Positions 29,501 to 38,326 of a DNA stretch of 64,000 bases are shown here, piece after piece (positions within the stretch are counted from its first letter, which is position 1; each line of letters begins with the position of its first letter). This DNA is from an uncultured Planctomycetales bacterium (GTDB lineage Bacteria; Planctomycetota; Planctomycetia; Isosphaerales; Isosphaeraceae). The stretch covers positions 1 through 64,000 of the forward strand of contig CAIYJE010000050.1 of assembly GCA_903926465.1 (NCBI GenBank), given 5' to 3'. The position numbers and the translations under genes are program-made. The notes beneath the pieces are model-generated. The model did no database searches, was not told the DNA's origin, and saw only the letters and a program-made list of their open reading frames with translations.

Positions 29501-30041
29501 CGACTGCTCCCCGGTTCTTCCCGTTAGTCTGACCTGTTTCAACCATGACTGCATGAGTGTCAGCAGTCTTTACGATTCACAGGCTCGCTTGGCCCATCCG
29601 CGGTCTCAGAAATTTTCTGCTGATCATTTTTGGCCTCGCCGTGCGACAACATGTTTCCGTCAGATGTTTCGCACGGCTTGAGCGTCTCGCTTCTGTTGAC
29701 CTCACACAGGTCCGAACAGAACTCGGGACGGCCCTCCGCTCTCAGTCCACTCCAGAATTCTCCTGGACTGTCTTCCCTAAACTACGAACCCCTGAAGGAT
29801 CGTGACCTGGTTTGCTTCGTCAATGCATGCACTCAATCATTGAGAGGGTCTCCGATATCGGTCAAGGCGGTGTTTCAAAAAATTTCCGTGGATTCGAGCA
29901 GGTAGACCTGGGGAAATGAGCCAAGTCCATTCGGCGAAAGCTGTGCTATCTAGGTTGAGGCTGCTGTTAGTGTGTCGCGCCCGGTTGGCAAGTCAAATGA
30001 CTGGGGCAAGCTTTTCCGGTTGACTGAAAGCAACACGCGGG
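29501..30041. other. intergenic region upstream of the giant peptidase-like gene
   Basis: This is about 540 bp without a convincing gene. Short frames here lack ribosome sites and coding character. It must hold the promoter of the giant gene, but no box pair near consensus stands out. A/T content is higher than in the flanks, for example GTTTCAAAAAATTTCC near 29870. Confidence 0.4.
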
Positions 30042-30737
30042 TCAGGGGGCTGGGGAGTGGCCCTGCTTGGGGACCACGCCGAGCGCTCGCAGGTCTCTGT
30101 TAAGCTGGGAAATCTCTTGGAAATGGATGGCTTTGAGGCCGACCTGCCGGGCACCGGCCACGTTCTCGGCGATGTCGTCAATAAAGATGCAGGCCTCGGC
30201 CGGACGCTCGGCGTGGGCCACGCAGAATTCGAAGAATCGGTCTGACGGTTTCAGGTGGCCAATTTCGTAGGATAGGACCAGGTGGTGGAACCGTTGCAGA
30301 ACGGGCTGAAACTGGCGCCGGAACTGGCGAGCATGGATGGGGCTGGTGTTGGAGCCTAGCACCAGCCGGTGTCCCTGATCGGCGAGTTGGTGGACCAGGG
30401 TGGCAACCGGTTCATTGAGGCGGAAGATGTTGCCCCAGGCGTTGGTAAGTTCCGGCAGGGGGATGTTTAGGCCGGCACAAGCGTTACAGCCTCGCAGAAA
30501 CTCGGCGTCGTCGATCTCGCCCAGTTCGTACTGCCTGGCCAAGGCCTTGAGGCCCGCGGCATAGGCGCGATTTCGAAGTTCAGAGCCGATTAGCCCCCGG
30601 GCCGCGGCAATCTGGTTCCAGGCCTGCTCTTCGTCGAAGAATGCCAGCACGTTGCCGAAGTCAAAGATGAGGGCGAATTCCGGAGCTTGAGACATGGGCG
30701 TGGGTTCGCTGACTGGGGGAAACGACTCGCGGTACAA
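30042..30737 (-). CDS. HAD-superfamily hydrolase (subfamily IA, YihX-like)
   Basis: This 231-aa cytoplasmic protein has HAD motif I LIFDFGNVLA (about 24-33; the second acidic position is Asn, as in the GNV-type YihX/epoxide-hydrolase-like branch), a helical cap domain, motif II LVLGSNTSP, motif III Lys in IGHLKPSDRFFEF, and motif IV IFIDDIAENVAGARQVGLKAIHF. It is probably a small-molecule phosphatase of unknown substrate; the missing second Asp is usual in this branch and does not by itself mean inactivity. The TTG start at 30737 is supported by AGGAG five bases upstream (CAGGAGCATCG). The later ATG at 30695 has no ribosome site. Confidence 0.85.
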   Translation of the reverse strand: MYRESFPPVSEPTPMSQAPEFALIFDFGNVLAFFDEEQAWNQIAAARGLIGSELRNRAYAAGLKALARQYELGEIDDAEFLRGCNACAGLNIPLPELTNAWGNIFRLNEPVATLVHQLADQGHRLVLGSNTSPIHARQFRRQFQPVLQRFHHLVLSYEIGHLKPSDRFFEFCVAHAERPAEACIFIDDIAENVAGARQVGLKAIHFQEISQLNRDLRALGVVPKQGHSPAP

Positions 30738-31299
30738 CGATGCTCCTGAGGTGAGAAGCGATTTCAGTGCCGGAACTGGCTACTGGTGCGCCGGGGCCCG
30801 CTGCTGCGTTTGAGATACTCTTGGGGGGATTTGCATTTTGGTCTGACCACTCCCAGGCCTTGGAGCCGTATCTGCCACCTGGAAGCTGGCCGATCTGGTA
30901 GGCGGGCAATCCACTTTTCCGATTGAACCGAGCACGCGTTCTGTCCGTTTTGCCAAGTGGCGAGCGAAGTTTCTGGAACCGTGGGACCTGTACTCGCCCG
31001 AACAACGCGCTATATTTGATTGTTGACGAATTGTCTCGCGACTTTGCACCTTAAGAAAAGAAAAAAGTGACAGATCCGGTCAAAGTTCCCGCACAGGGAG
31101 TTGCTGGACTCGTATCACAGAATAGGCCAATACTCGTAGGAGTTATTCTCTACTTACGTTTTCGCAGCAGTTGCCCTGCTCTTAGTGGCACCGTTGATTT
31201 TTTGACTCGCCCCGACCGCCGATCAGCTAAAGCCGGTACGAGTTACAGCCGCAAGTTCCACTCAGCCATTGAGCATTCAGGAAAGATGAGGGTTGGGCC
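30738..31299. other. intergenic region between HAD hydrolase and TPR protein genes
   Basis: About 560 bp separate two divergent genes. No convincing coding frame or RNA gene is seen. It contains an A-rich patch (AAGAAAAGAAAAAAG, around 31053) and must carry both promoters, but I could not fix either. Confidence 0.4.
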
Positions 31300-33624
31300 A
31301 TGAACGGTCACTGGTTTCGGCGCGTTGCAACCTCTGCCGCATTGACGGTAGTTCTGGCGTTCCCCGCATACGGCCAGCATGGTGGTGGCCATGGCGGCGG
31401 TGGCGGTGGCCACATGGGTGGCGGTGGTGGTGGTCATATGGGCGGCGGCGGGATGGGTGGCGGTGGCATGCACATGGGTGGTGGTATGGGCGGCGGCTTC
31501 CGTGGCGGCGGGATGCCAGCCATGGGCGGTGCCGTGCATGCCATGCCTGGCGGTGGGATGGGTGGTGTTCGGGCGATGCCCAACATGGGTGCAACTCATG
31601 CCATGCCCGCTGGTGGCGGGATGGGTGGCGTTCGGGCGATGCCTAACATGGGTGCAACTCATGCCATGCCCGCTGGTGGCGGGATGGGGGCTGCACGGGC
31701 GATGCCCGGTGGAGTTGGCGGTGCCATGGGAGCGGCACCTGGAGCTCAGCATGCCGGCGGTGCCATGGCGGCCATGCCCGCAAATCGAGCGGCCATGCCT
31801 GCAGCGGGAGCGGGGGGAATGAGCCATACGGCGATGCGGCCCCCGATTCATAGCGGATCCATGCCCGGTGGTCAGCCTGGCATGGCTGGACGTCCCGGTG
31901 TGGGTGGTGGAATGCCCGGTATGAATCATGCCGGTGGCGGTGGTCAGCCTGGTATGGCTGGACGTCCCGGTGTGAGTGGTGGAATGCCCGGTATGAATCA
32001 TGCCGGTGGCGGTGGTCAGCCTGGCATGGCTGGACGTCCCGGTGTGGGTGGTGGCAACGCCCTGGGTGGCCATATGGGTGGTCAGCCTGGCATGGGCAAT
32101 CGCCCTGGTGGCGGCGGGATGGGTGGTCAGCCTGGCATGGGCAATCGCCCTGGTGGCGGCGGGATGGGTGGTCAGGCGGGCATGATGGCTCACCATGGCG
32201 GTATGGGGCCCATGGGCGGTGGTGGTGGTGGTTACGGCCACAATGCCTACAACAACTACCACCAAGGTTGGAACCACGGCCAGTGGGGGAATGGCTACTG
32301 GAATGGCTATAGCAACGGCTACCGCAATGGTTACTACAACGGAATGTATTCCGGTTGGGGCTATGGCGGCTGGGGCCTGGGCATGGGGTACGGTGGTTGG
32401 GGCTATGGCGGTTACGGTTATGGCGGCTGGGGGATGATGGGTTGGCCCTTCATGGGTTTTGGCGGCGGCTTTGGCTATGGCCTGGGCTGGGGCCTGGGGC
32501 TTGGCCTTTATGGCTATGGCATGGGCGGGTACGGTGGCTGGGGTTATGGCGGCTATGGCATGGGTGGATACGGCTATGGTTACGGGTCGCCTTGCTATGC
32601 CTGGGGTTACTCGTCGTATGTGAATCCGTACTACGTCAGCTCGGTGATGCAGCCGGTACCCGTGGTTCTGGACTCCGGTGGTGCGCTGGCGTACTCATAT
32701 GACTACTCGATGCCGATCGAGGTCCAGGGTACCCCTGCTGCGCCTGAGGTGGTGAGTCAGGCGATGACTCCGTTCGACCAGGCCCGGGCGGCGTTTGCTC
32801 GCTCTGACTATGGTCAGGCGCTCCTGTTGGTAGACCAGGCGCTGGTGAAGTTGCCGCAGGATGCCAACCTCCACGAGTTCCGAGCCCTGACGCTGTTCGC
32901 CCAGGGGCGATACGAAGACGCTGCGTCGGTCTTGTATGCCGTGCTGTCAGTGGGTCCGGGCTGGAACTGGCCTACGCTGATTGGTCTGTATTCCGACCCC
33001 AACGTGTACACCCAGCAGGTCCGGGCGCTGGAGGCGTTCCGCAATACGCACCTGGAGCAGGCGGCGCCGCGGTTTGTGCTGGCCTACCATTATCTGGCTC
33101 AGGGGCATGAAGATGCCGCAATCGCTGAGTTGAAGTCGGTGGTGAAGAACCAGCCCGACGATACGTTGTCTGTGCAGTTACTCACCCAGCTTGAGAAGAA
33201 GAACGGCCTGCCGCTCACGGTACCGGTTCCAGCGGCTGGTGCCGCTGCCCTGGCCCCGGCGGGTGATGCCCAGGCGGCTGCGGCGGCGCTGAAGCCGGCT
33301 GGTGAGGTGCCCCAGGCGGTTCCCGCCAAGCAGTTCCCGCTCACCGGCAACTGGCAGGCTCAGCCTAACCCTGACACGGCGATCACGCTGACGGTCAAGG
33401 ATGATGGGGCGTTCACCTGGGGCGTGGCCCAGAAGGGGAAACCGAAGACGATCACCGGTTCCTCGACCGTGGGCCAAACCGGCTTGCTCACGCTGGCCGG
33501 CCAGGGGGATGCGGGCGTCTTGGTGGGCCAGGTTACCTGGACCGACGAGACCCACTTCAACTTCAAGCTGGCGGGCGGTCCGGCCGACGACCAGGGCTTG
33601 AACTTCACCAAGCAGCAGCCCTGA
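31300..33624 (+). CDS. exported Gly/Met/His-rich TPR protein
   Basis: This 774-aa protein has a signal peptide (residues 1-26, ending PAYGQ). Residues about 27-310 are extreme low complexity rich in Gly, Met and His (HMGGGG, MGGQPGMGNRPGG) built from tandem units of 21, 24 and 15 residues. About 310-440 is rich in Gly/Tyr/Trp (GYGGWGYGG). About 485-640 holds TPR-like helical repeats (FDQARAAFARSDYGQALLLVDQAL and following). The C-terminal 100 residues form a beta-rich domain (FPLTGNWQAQPNPDTAITLTV). The TPR plus beta end is shared by many planctomycete envelope proteins. Metal binding by the Met/His-rich part is possible but is inference only. The gene is monocistronic, with a terminator after it. 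Confidence 0.85.
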   Translation: MNGHWFRRVATSAALTVVLAFPAYGQHGGGHGGGGGGHMGGGGGGHMGGGGMGGGGMHMGGGMGGGFRGGGMPAMGGAVHAMPGGGMGGVRAMPNMGATHAMPAGGGMGGVRAMPNMGATHAMPAGGGMGAARAMPGGVGGAMGAAPGAQHAGGAMAAMPANRAAMPAAGAGGMSHTAMRPPIHSGSMPGGQPGMAGRPGVGGGMPGMNHAGGGGQPGMAGRPGVSGGMPGMNHAGGGGQPGMAGRPGVGGGNALGGHMGGQPGMGNRPGGGGMGGQPGMGNRPGGGGMGGQAGMMAHHGGMGPMGGGGGGYGHNAYNNYHQGWNHGQWGNGYWNGYSNGYRNGYYNGMYSGWGYGGWGLGMGYGGWGYGGYGYGGWGMMGWPFMGFGGGFGYGLGWGLGLGLYGYGMGGYGGWGYGGYGMGGYGYGYGSPCYAWGYSSYVNPYYVSSVMQPVPVVLDSGGALAYSYDYSMPIEVQGTPAAPEVVSQAMTPFDQARAAFARSDYGQALLLVDQALVKLPQDANLHEFRALTLFAQGRYEDAASVLYAVLSVGPGWNWPTLIGLYSDPNVYTQQVRALEAFRNTHLEQAAPRFVLAYHYLAQGHEDAAIAELKSVVKNQPDDTLSVQLLTQLEKKNGLPLTVPVPAAGAAALAPAGDAQAAAAALKPAGEVPQAVPAKQFPLTGNWQAQPNPDTAITLTVKDDGAFTWGVAQKGKPKTITGSSTVGQTGLLTLAGQGDAGVLVGQVTWTDETHFNFKLAGGPADDQGLNFTKQQP
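31561..31686 (+). repeat. 63-bp tandem repeat, two units, coding
   Basis: Units 31561-31623 and 31624-31686 are nearly identical and encode a 21-residue block with VRAMPNMGATHAMPAGGGM. The period is a multiple of three, so unit number can change without loss of frame. Confidence 0.85.
31870..32058 (+). repeat. 72-bp tandem repeat, two full units and a partial, coding
   Basis: Units start at 31870, 31942 and 32014 and encode a 24-residue block containing GQPGMAGRPGV and MPGMNHAGG. Differences between units are mostly single bases, indicating recent expansion. Confidence 0.85.
32076..32180 (+). repeat. 45-bp tandem repeat, two full units and a partial, coding
   Basis: Units start at 32076, 32121 and 32166 and encode the 15-residue block with GGQPGMGNRPGGGGM. 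The two full units are essentially identical at DNA level. Confidence 0.85.
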
Positions 33625-33651
33625 TCTGGGCTTCTTGTTCATGGTTGAATT

Positions 33652-33682
33652 CAAGGCACACTCGCCTGTGGGGTGTGCCTTG
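33652..33682 (+). terminator. intrinsic terminator of the TPR protein gene
   Basis: A 10-bp perfect stem CAAGGCACAC/GTGTGCCTTG with an 11-nt loop starts 28 nt after the stop codon and is followed by TGTGTTTG. Confidence 0.65.
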
Positions 33683-33847
33683 TGTGTTTGCTGGCCGGGT
33701 TCTGGAGTGTCTTGCCTGGGTCCACGCTTCAGCTCTTTTTCTGCCCGTGAAGCGCAGCGAAAGAGACACGGTTTCCGGTCACGTATGACGTTATGTCGAG
33801 TTGTTGATGCTACCAGAATATGAAGAATCAGCACAGAGACCTGGCTT

Positions 33848-33884
33848 CCGGTCATCCATGCAATAGGCAAATCTGGATGATCGG
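33848..33884 (-). terminator. possible terminator at the end of the nuo operon
   Basis: An 11-bp stem (CCGGTCATCCA / TGGATGATCGG, one G-T pair) with a 15-nt loop lies 12 nt beyond the metallophosphoesterase stop. No T-run follows, so confidence is moderate. Confidence 0.4.
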
Positions 33885-33895
33885 TCCAGCACGCA

Positions 33896-34738
33896 TCATA
33901 ACGCTGAGATGAAGACCGGTTCGGCCGTAGCCGACATCAAGAGCGCGGCCGTGGGGTAGCCAAACCCGCCGCTGGTATCGAGGCGAATGCGGATTGTATT
34001 CACTTCGGGCTTCTCCACGGGCCGGTGCCCCGTGACCTGCACCTTGCCGGGGTACGCCAGCGGCGATTCGGACAACGATTTATCGGCACCAATCCAGACC
34101 GGATAATCATCGACCCATTTCTGGAACGTATTGGTCTCTGGTCTGGGCTTCACCAGCGGCCTCTCCCACCGCTTTGCATGCAGCGCGGCCACCTGCTGCT
34201 CAGCGGTGGCCTCCAGGTCGGGCGACAGGCCGCAATGCAGGAACAGATGGCCTGGGGCCTCTGCAACCCATTTTAGAGTACCCAGGAAATCTCGGTGCGT
34301 GGCCGGCATGGCCGCTTTGAGGGCATCCAGTTCTTCCCGCCAACTCTTTCCATGACTGGGCCGCCGGCCCAGGTAGCTCTTGAACGTGAAGTCGTGGTCG
34401 TAGTTCGTCCGGTACCGCTGGGTCCAGTATTCGGACGGCTCGTCGCCGTCGAGCCCTGCGGCTCGCACCAAGGCCAGGTCATGGTTGCCCATCACAGCGG
34501 TCCCGCCGGCCGGGCGTGCCAGCAGTTGTAGCACCAGTTCCACAGTTTCCTTCACCCCGCGGGTGCGGTCCACGTAGTCACCCAGAAAGACCAGGGCGCA
34601 GTCGTTCCACGCGGGAAGGACTTCCAGTTTGGAAACAAGTCGTTCGAGTTCGCGATGCTGGCCGTGCAGGTCGGCAATCGCGATCAGCGGGTAATTCAAG
34701 GCCGTGGAAGCGGCGGTGGCTCCGCCAGAGGTGTTCAT
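33896..34738 (-). CDS. PPP-type metallophosphoesterase
   Basis: This 280-aa cytoplasmic protein carries the three metal-site motifs of the calcineurin/PPP phosphatase superfamily: ADLHGQ (about 22-27), LGDYVDR (about 52-58) and MGNHDLAL (about 83-90). A later conserved GHRPVE block (about 240) fits the family's C-terminal metal-binding histidine. The overall layout resembles bacterial serine/threonine or diadenosine-tetraphosphate phosphatases. The substrate could be a phosphoprotein or a nucleotide. The ATG lies only 2 nt after the nuoN stop on the same strand, so it is very probably co-transcribed with complex I, which is not a standard nuo partner. Confidence 0.87.
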   Translation of the reverse strand: MNTSGGATAASTALNYPLIAIADLHGQHRELERLVSKLEVLPAWNDCALVFLGDYVDRTRGVKETVELVLQLLARPAGGTAVMGNHDLALVRAAGLDGDEPSEYWTQRYRTNYDHDFTFKSYLGRRPSHGKSWREELDALKAAMPATHRDFLGTLKWVAEAPGHLFLHCGLSPDLEATAEQQVAALHAKRWERPLVKPRPETNTFQKWVDDYPVWIGADKSLSESPLAYPGKVQVTGHRPVEKPEVNTIRIRLDTSGGFGYPTAALLMSATAEPVFISAL

Positions 34739-34740
34739 GG

Positions 34741-36414
34741 TCAGTGAGCCGGAGCGGCGACGGGTACTGTGGTGGCAACCGGAGCCCCCTGCACCACCGT
34801 GGTGGCAGGCGCTGATCGTTTTGCCAGAACCCCTCCACCCGTACGGACTGGCGAGGGAAGCGCAACCACGGCCGCGCCTGAGCGGCTGGAGGCCTCGGAG
34901 ATCAGGCCGGGTAGCAGCCCTAGCACCAGTGACAGGGACGCACAGGCACCGATCGCCAGCGAGGTTGGCCAGCTTCCTCGACAGGAGGGAGCCGGAGCAA
35001 CAGGCTCTTTGAAGGTCATGGTGTAGATTAGTCGCAAGTAGACATATGCACCAATGGCGGCATTGATGGCTCCGGCAATGGTCAGAAACTGGAAGGTGCC
35101 GGCATCCGCGCCATGAGCGGCATCGAGGGCGGCCTGGAAGATCCGAAATTTACCCCAGAAGCCGGCCAGCGGCGGGATTCCAGCCAGGCTGAACAGGCAA
35201 AGCCCCAGCGCCAGGGCGGCCCAGAAGTTGGTCCGGCCCAGGCCGGCCAGATCATCAACCTTCTCTACCGGCCGTTCGCGAGAATCCAGGGCCAGCAGTA
35301 CGCCAAAGGTGCCCAGGGTCATCAGGCCATAGGTGGCCAGGTAGTACATCACACTATCGGCCCCCAGCACGCTCTCAGGTCCGTCCACTCCATTGCGGAA
35401 CGCGGCGGCCACACCAATGAGCATGTAGCCTGCGTGGGCAATTGACGAATAGGCCAGCAATCGCTTGAGATTGTCCTGGGCCAGCGCCACGGTGTTCCCC
35501 AGGGTCATGGTGATCACGGCCAGCACCATCGTGAGCCAGAGAGCTTTGTTGGACCCGGTGGCCAGGTTAGAGACCTCGCCGGGGATATGTTCCCAGCCGA
35601 AGACGGGGGTCAGCAGCCGAAGGATGGCCGCAAAGCCAACCACCTTCGGAATCCAGGAAAGCAAGGCTGCCACAATGGTGGGCGAGCCCTGGTACACGTC
35701 TGGGGCGTAGAAGTGGAACGGTACGGCGGCAATTCGGAAGCCAAGCCCGGCCAGCACAAACACCAGGGCGATGGTGGCGAACTGGGGCTGGGGCAGGTTC
35801 ATGGCCCCAGACTTCCAGTGCGTGACGAAGGCAAGGGCCTTGAGGTTGCTGATCCCGGTCAGGCCATAGAGGTAGGCCATGCCAAAGAGCAACAGGCCAG
35901 ACGCAAACACACTGAGGAAGAAGTATTTGACGGCCGCTTCCTGGGTGACTTCGGTCCGGCGTGAAAGATAGAGCAGCAGGTAGGTGGGAATGCTGACCAG
36001 TTCCAGCCCGGCGAACAGGAAGACCATTTCATTGGCGGTGGCCACCAGCATGGCCCCGGCGTGCACCATCAAAAACGCGCCAAAGAATTCGGGGGCACGG
36101 GCATCATCAACCTGGTCATGGGCCAGGCCCAGCAGAATCAGGCCGCCCAGCAGAATCCCCAGCCGCATGAAGGCCGAGAACGCATCGGCAGCAACCACCG
36201 ATGAGTACAGGTCTGGGTCTGGAACCGGCAAGGCGCTGACGATCACCAAGGCGACCCCAATGACCATTGCGGTCAGGGTGGCCCAGGTCCGGCGCGGCCA
36301 GCGAACGAACGCGCCAGCGGTCATCATGGCGATGGCCGCAAAGATAATCAAACATTCTGGAAGCAGATAGACAAGCGTCTGCTTCTCAACGGTCAAGGCA
36401 TAGATTGAGCTCAT
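34741..36414 (-). CDS. nuoN: NADH-quinone oxidoreductase subunit N
   Basis: This 557-aa polytopic membrane protein is one of the three antiporter-like proton-channel subunits of complex I. Recognisable conserved segments are the LLYLSRRTEVTQEAAVKYFFLSVFASGLLLFG stretch (partial motif at about 150-180), the FRIAAVPFHFYAPDVYQGSP block (about 230-250, with the channel-region lysine/histidine environment) and the DNLKRLLAYSSIAHAGYMLIG block (about 320-340). Length is slightly above the usual 480-500 aa because of a Pro/Ala/Val-rich C-terminal tail. The start ATG overlaps the nuoM stop (ATGA). Confidence 0.95.
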   Translation of the reverse strand: MSSIYALTVEKQTLVYLLPECLIIFAAIAMMTAGAFVRWPRRTWATLTAMVIGVALVIVSALPVPDPDLYSSVVAADAFSAFMRLGILLGGLILLGLAHDQVDDARAPEFFGAFLMVHAGAMLVATANEMVFLFAGLELVSIPTYLLLYLSRRTEVTQEAAVKYFFLSVFASGLLLFGMAYLYGLTGISNLKALAFVTHWKSGAMNLPQPQFATIALVFVLAGLGFRIAAVPFHFYAPDVYQGSPTIVAALLSWIPKVVGFAAILRLLTPVFGWEHIPGEVSNLATGSNKALWLTMVLAVITMTLGNTVALAQDNLKRLLAYSSIAHAGYMLIGVAAAFRNGVDGPESVLGADSVMYYLATYGLMTLGTFGVLLALDSRERPVEKVDDLAGLGRTNFWAALALGLCLFSLAGIPPLAGFWGKFRIFQAALDAAHGADAGTFQFLTIAGAINAAIGAYVYLRLIYTMTFKEPVAPAPSCRGSWPTSLAIGACASLSLVLGLLPGLISEASSRSGAAVVALPSPVRTGGGVLAKRSAPATTVVQGAPVATTVPVAAPAH

Positions 36415-38261
36415 CGCGAGCGTTCCTGCGGCGTAGACGTGTGAGCAGCAAGTCTGGGACGGCCGGTCTCCGGGCTTGGTGTACCGGTGACCGGTGTGGT
36501 GGGGTGTTGTGGATCGGCAGCCGGTCGGGCGTTTGCCGGCGTGTTTGGCTGATAGAATCCTCGGCCAATTTCGCGCAGGGGAGGCCCGATCCGGTCGAGA
36601 ATCGGCTTCGGATAAACTCCGATGCCCACGATCAGGACCATCAGTGGAACAAGCCCGAGCAGTTCGTACCAGTGCAGCCGCTTGGTAGCCGGTTCCGAAG
36701 CCACCGGGTGATGGCCGTGCAGGTGGCCGTGATCCTGGTTGGTGTGTTCGGAGTGGCCGTGCAAGTCGTGGTGATTGCCGACCGAGTGGTGACCCACGTG
36801 GACCGGTTCCTTGAGCCTGCCGAAAAGGACTTTTTCAAGCATGACCAGCAGGTAGTAGGCACCCAGGACCATACCGATGGTGGCGAGCGCGGCGTAGAAC
36901 GGGCTGCGGGCAAACTGACCAAGCAAGATCAGGAACTCGCCCACAAAGCCGTTCAGGAACGGTACAGCGGCAGAGCCAAGCGCGGCCAGAATCAGGAACG
37001 AGGCGAACACTGGCAGCCGTTGCCACAGGCCGCCCATCTCATTCATCTCGCGGGTCTGGTACCGGTCGTGAAGCACTCCCACACAGGCCAAGAGCGCGGC
37101 GGTGGTGATGCCGTGATTAATCATCTGGATGGTGGCACCATCTACGCCCACGGCGGTGAGAGAGAACAGGCCAAGGCAGATGAAGCCCATGTGGCTAAAC
37201 GAGCTGTAGGCCACCATCCGCTTGAGGTCGGTCTGGGCCAGGGCAATGAGTGCGCCGTAGATGATGCCGATGACCGATAGGGTGGCCATGAGCGGCATGA
37301 AATACTGGGATCCCAGCGGCGTCATTCCCAGGTTGAACCGCAAGAAGCCGTAGCTCCCCACCTTGGCCAGCACACCGGCCAGCAAAATGGTGACTGCCGT
37401 GGGAGACTCCACGTAGGTCAGGGGCTGCCAGGTGTGGAACGGGAACAGGGGCAGCTTGATGGCGAAGCCGGCAAACAGCAGCAGGAAGATCAACGCCTGG
37501 GGGCTGAACATTGGCCGATGTCCCAGCACCGTGAAATCATGGGATTGAAACACCGAGGTCAATTCAAGCCAGGGAGCCCATTTCAGGTTGCGGAGCCCTT
37601 CGGTGAGTTCGGCAATCGAAAATGTGAGAACATGTGCTTCGGAGTGCTGGGCATGAATCACGGCCAGGGCGATCACGCCCAGCAGGGTCAGCAGGCTGCC
37701 CACCAGCGTGTACAGGAAGAAGGTGATCGAGGCCCGTTTTCGCTGAGGGCCGCCATACAGCCCCACCAGGAAGAAGAGCGGAATCAGGGTGAACTCAAAG
37801 AACACATAAAACAGAATCACGTCCAGCGACGAGAACAGGCCCAGCAAGCCGGTCTGAAGCACCAGCATCAGGGCGTAGAACTTGGGTCCTCGCTCCTTGA
37901 TGGGCTCCCAGGCCGCGCAGACAGCGGTGATCATGAGCACCGTGGTGAGCAGGAACAGTGACAGGCTGACACCGTCTAGCCCCAGGGCAAACCGGATCCC
38001 GGGTCCGTTCCCAATCTGGATCCACTGGGAACCGTAATGAGGTGCGGCGGTCCCGTACCCTTCAATCTTGGAAAACTGGGCCCCCGGCTGATCCACCTGA
38101 AACGCCGACGCCAGGTAGAAGCTCAGCCCGGCTGTGACCAGGGCGATGAGCAGGGTCGTTGAGCGCGCAAGCTTGTAAGCATGGCTGGGGGCAGCCATGA
38201 GCAAGAGCGCCCCGACCAGCGGGAGAAAGATCGTGATGGTCAGCAACGTCGGCATCGGCAT
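36411..38261 (-). CDS. nuoM: NADH-quinone oxidoreductase subunit M
   Basis: This 616-aa antiporter-like membrane subunit of complex I has the conserved FYVFFEFTLIPLFFLVG (key Glu), KLPLFPFHTWQP (key Lys/His) and TDLKRMVAYSSFSHMGF blocks. Two parts are unusual. A His-rich hydrophilic loop at about 488-520 (VGHHSVGNHHDLHGHSEH and on) sits between the last helices, and the C-terminal tail after the final helix is long, Pro/Thr-rich and non-conserved. The usual length is about 500-510 aa. The ATG at 38261 has an AGAGGA ribosome site. The gene overlaps nuoN by 4 bp. Confidence 0.95.
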   Translation of the reverse strand: MPMPTLLTITIFLPLVGALLLMAAPSHAYKLARSTTLLIALVTAGLSFYLASAFQVDQPGAQFSKIEGYGTAAPHYGSQWIQIGNGPGIRFALGLDGVSLSLFLLTTVLMITAVCAAWEPIKERGPKFYALMLVLQTGLLGLFSSLDVILFYVFFEFTLIPLFFLVGLYGGPQRKRASITFFLYTLVGSLLTLLGVIALAVIHAQHSEAHVLTFSIAELTEGLRNLKWAPWLELTSVFQSHDFTVLGHRPMFSPQALIFLLLFAGFAIKLPLFPFHTWQPLTYVESPTAVTILLAGVLAKVGSYGFLRFNLGMTPLGSQYFMPLMATLSVIGIIYGALIALAQTDLKRMVAYSSFSHMGFICLGLFSLTAVGVDGATIQMINHGITTAALLACVGVLHDRYQTREMNEMGGLWQRLPVFASFLILAALGSAAVPFLNGFVGEFLILLGQFARSPFYAALATIGMVLGAYYLLVMLEKVLFGRLKEPVHVGHHSVGNHHDLHGHSEHTNQDHGHLHGHHPVASEPATKRLHWYELLGLVPLMVLIVGIGVYPKPILDRIGPPLREIGRGFYQPNTPANARPAADPQHPTTPVTGTPSPETGRPRLAAHTSTPQERSR

Positions 38262-38326
38262 CGCCAGGTCCTCTCACCGCCCGGAATCCGGGCGGTGGTC
38301 GCATGTGTCTAACGAGATCTCTCGGG

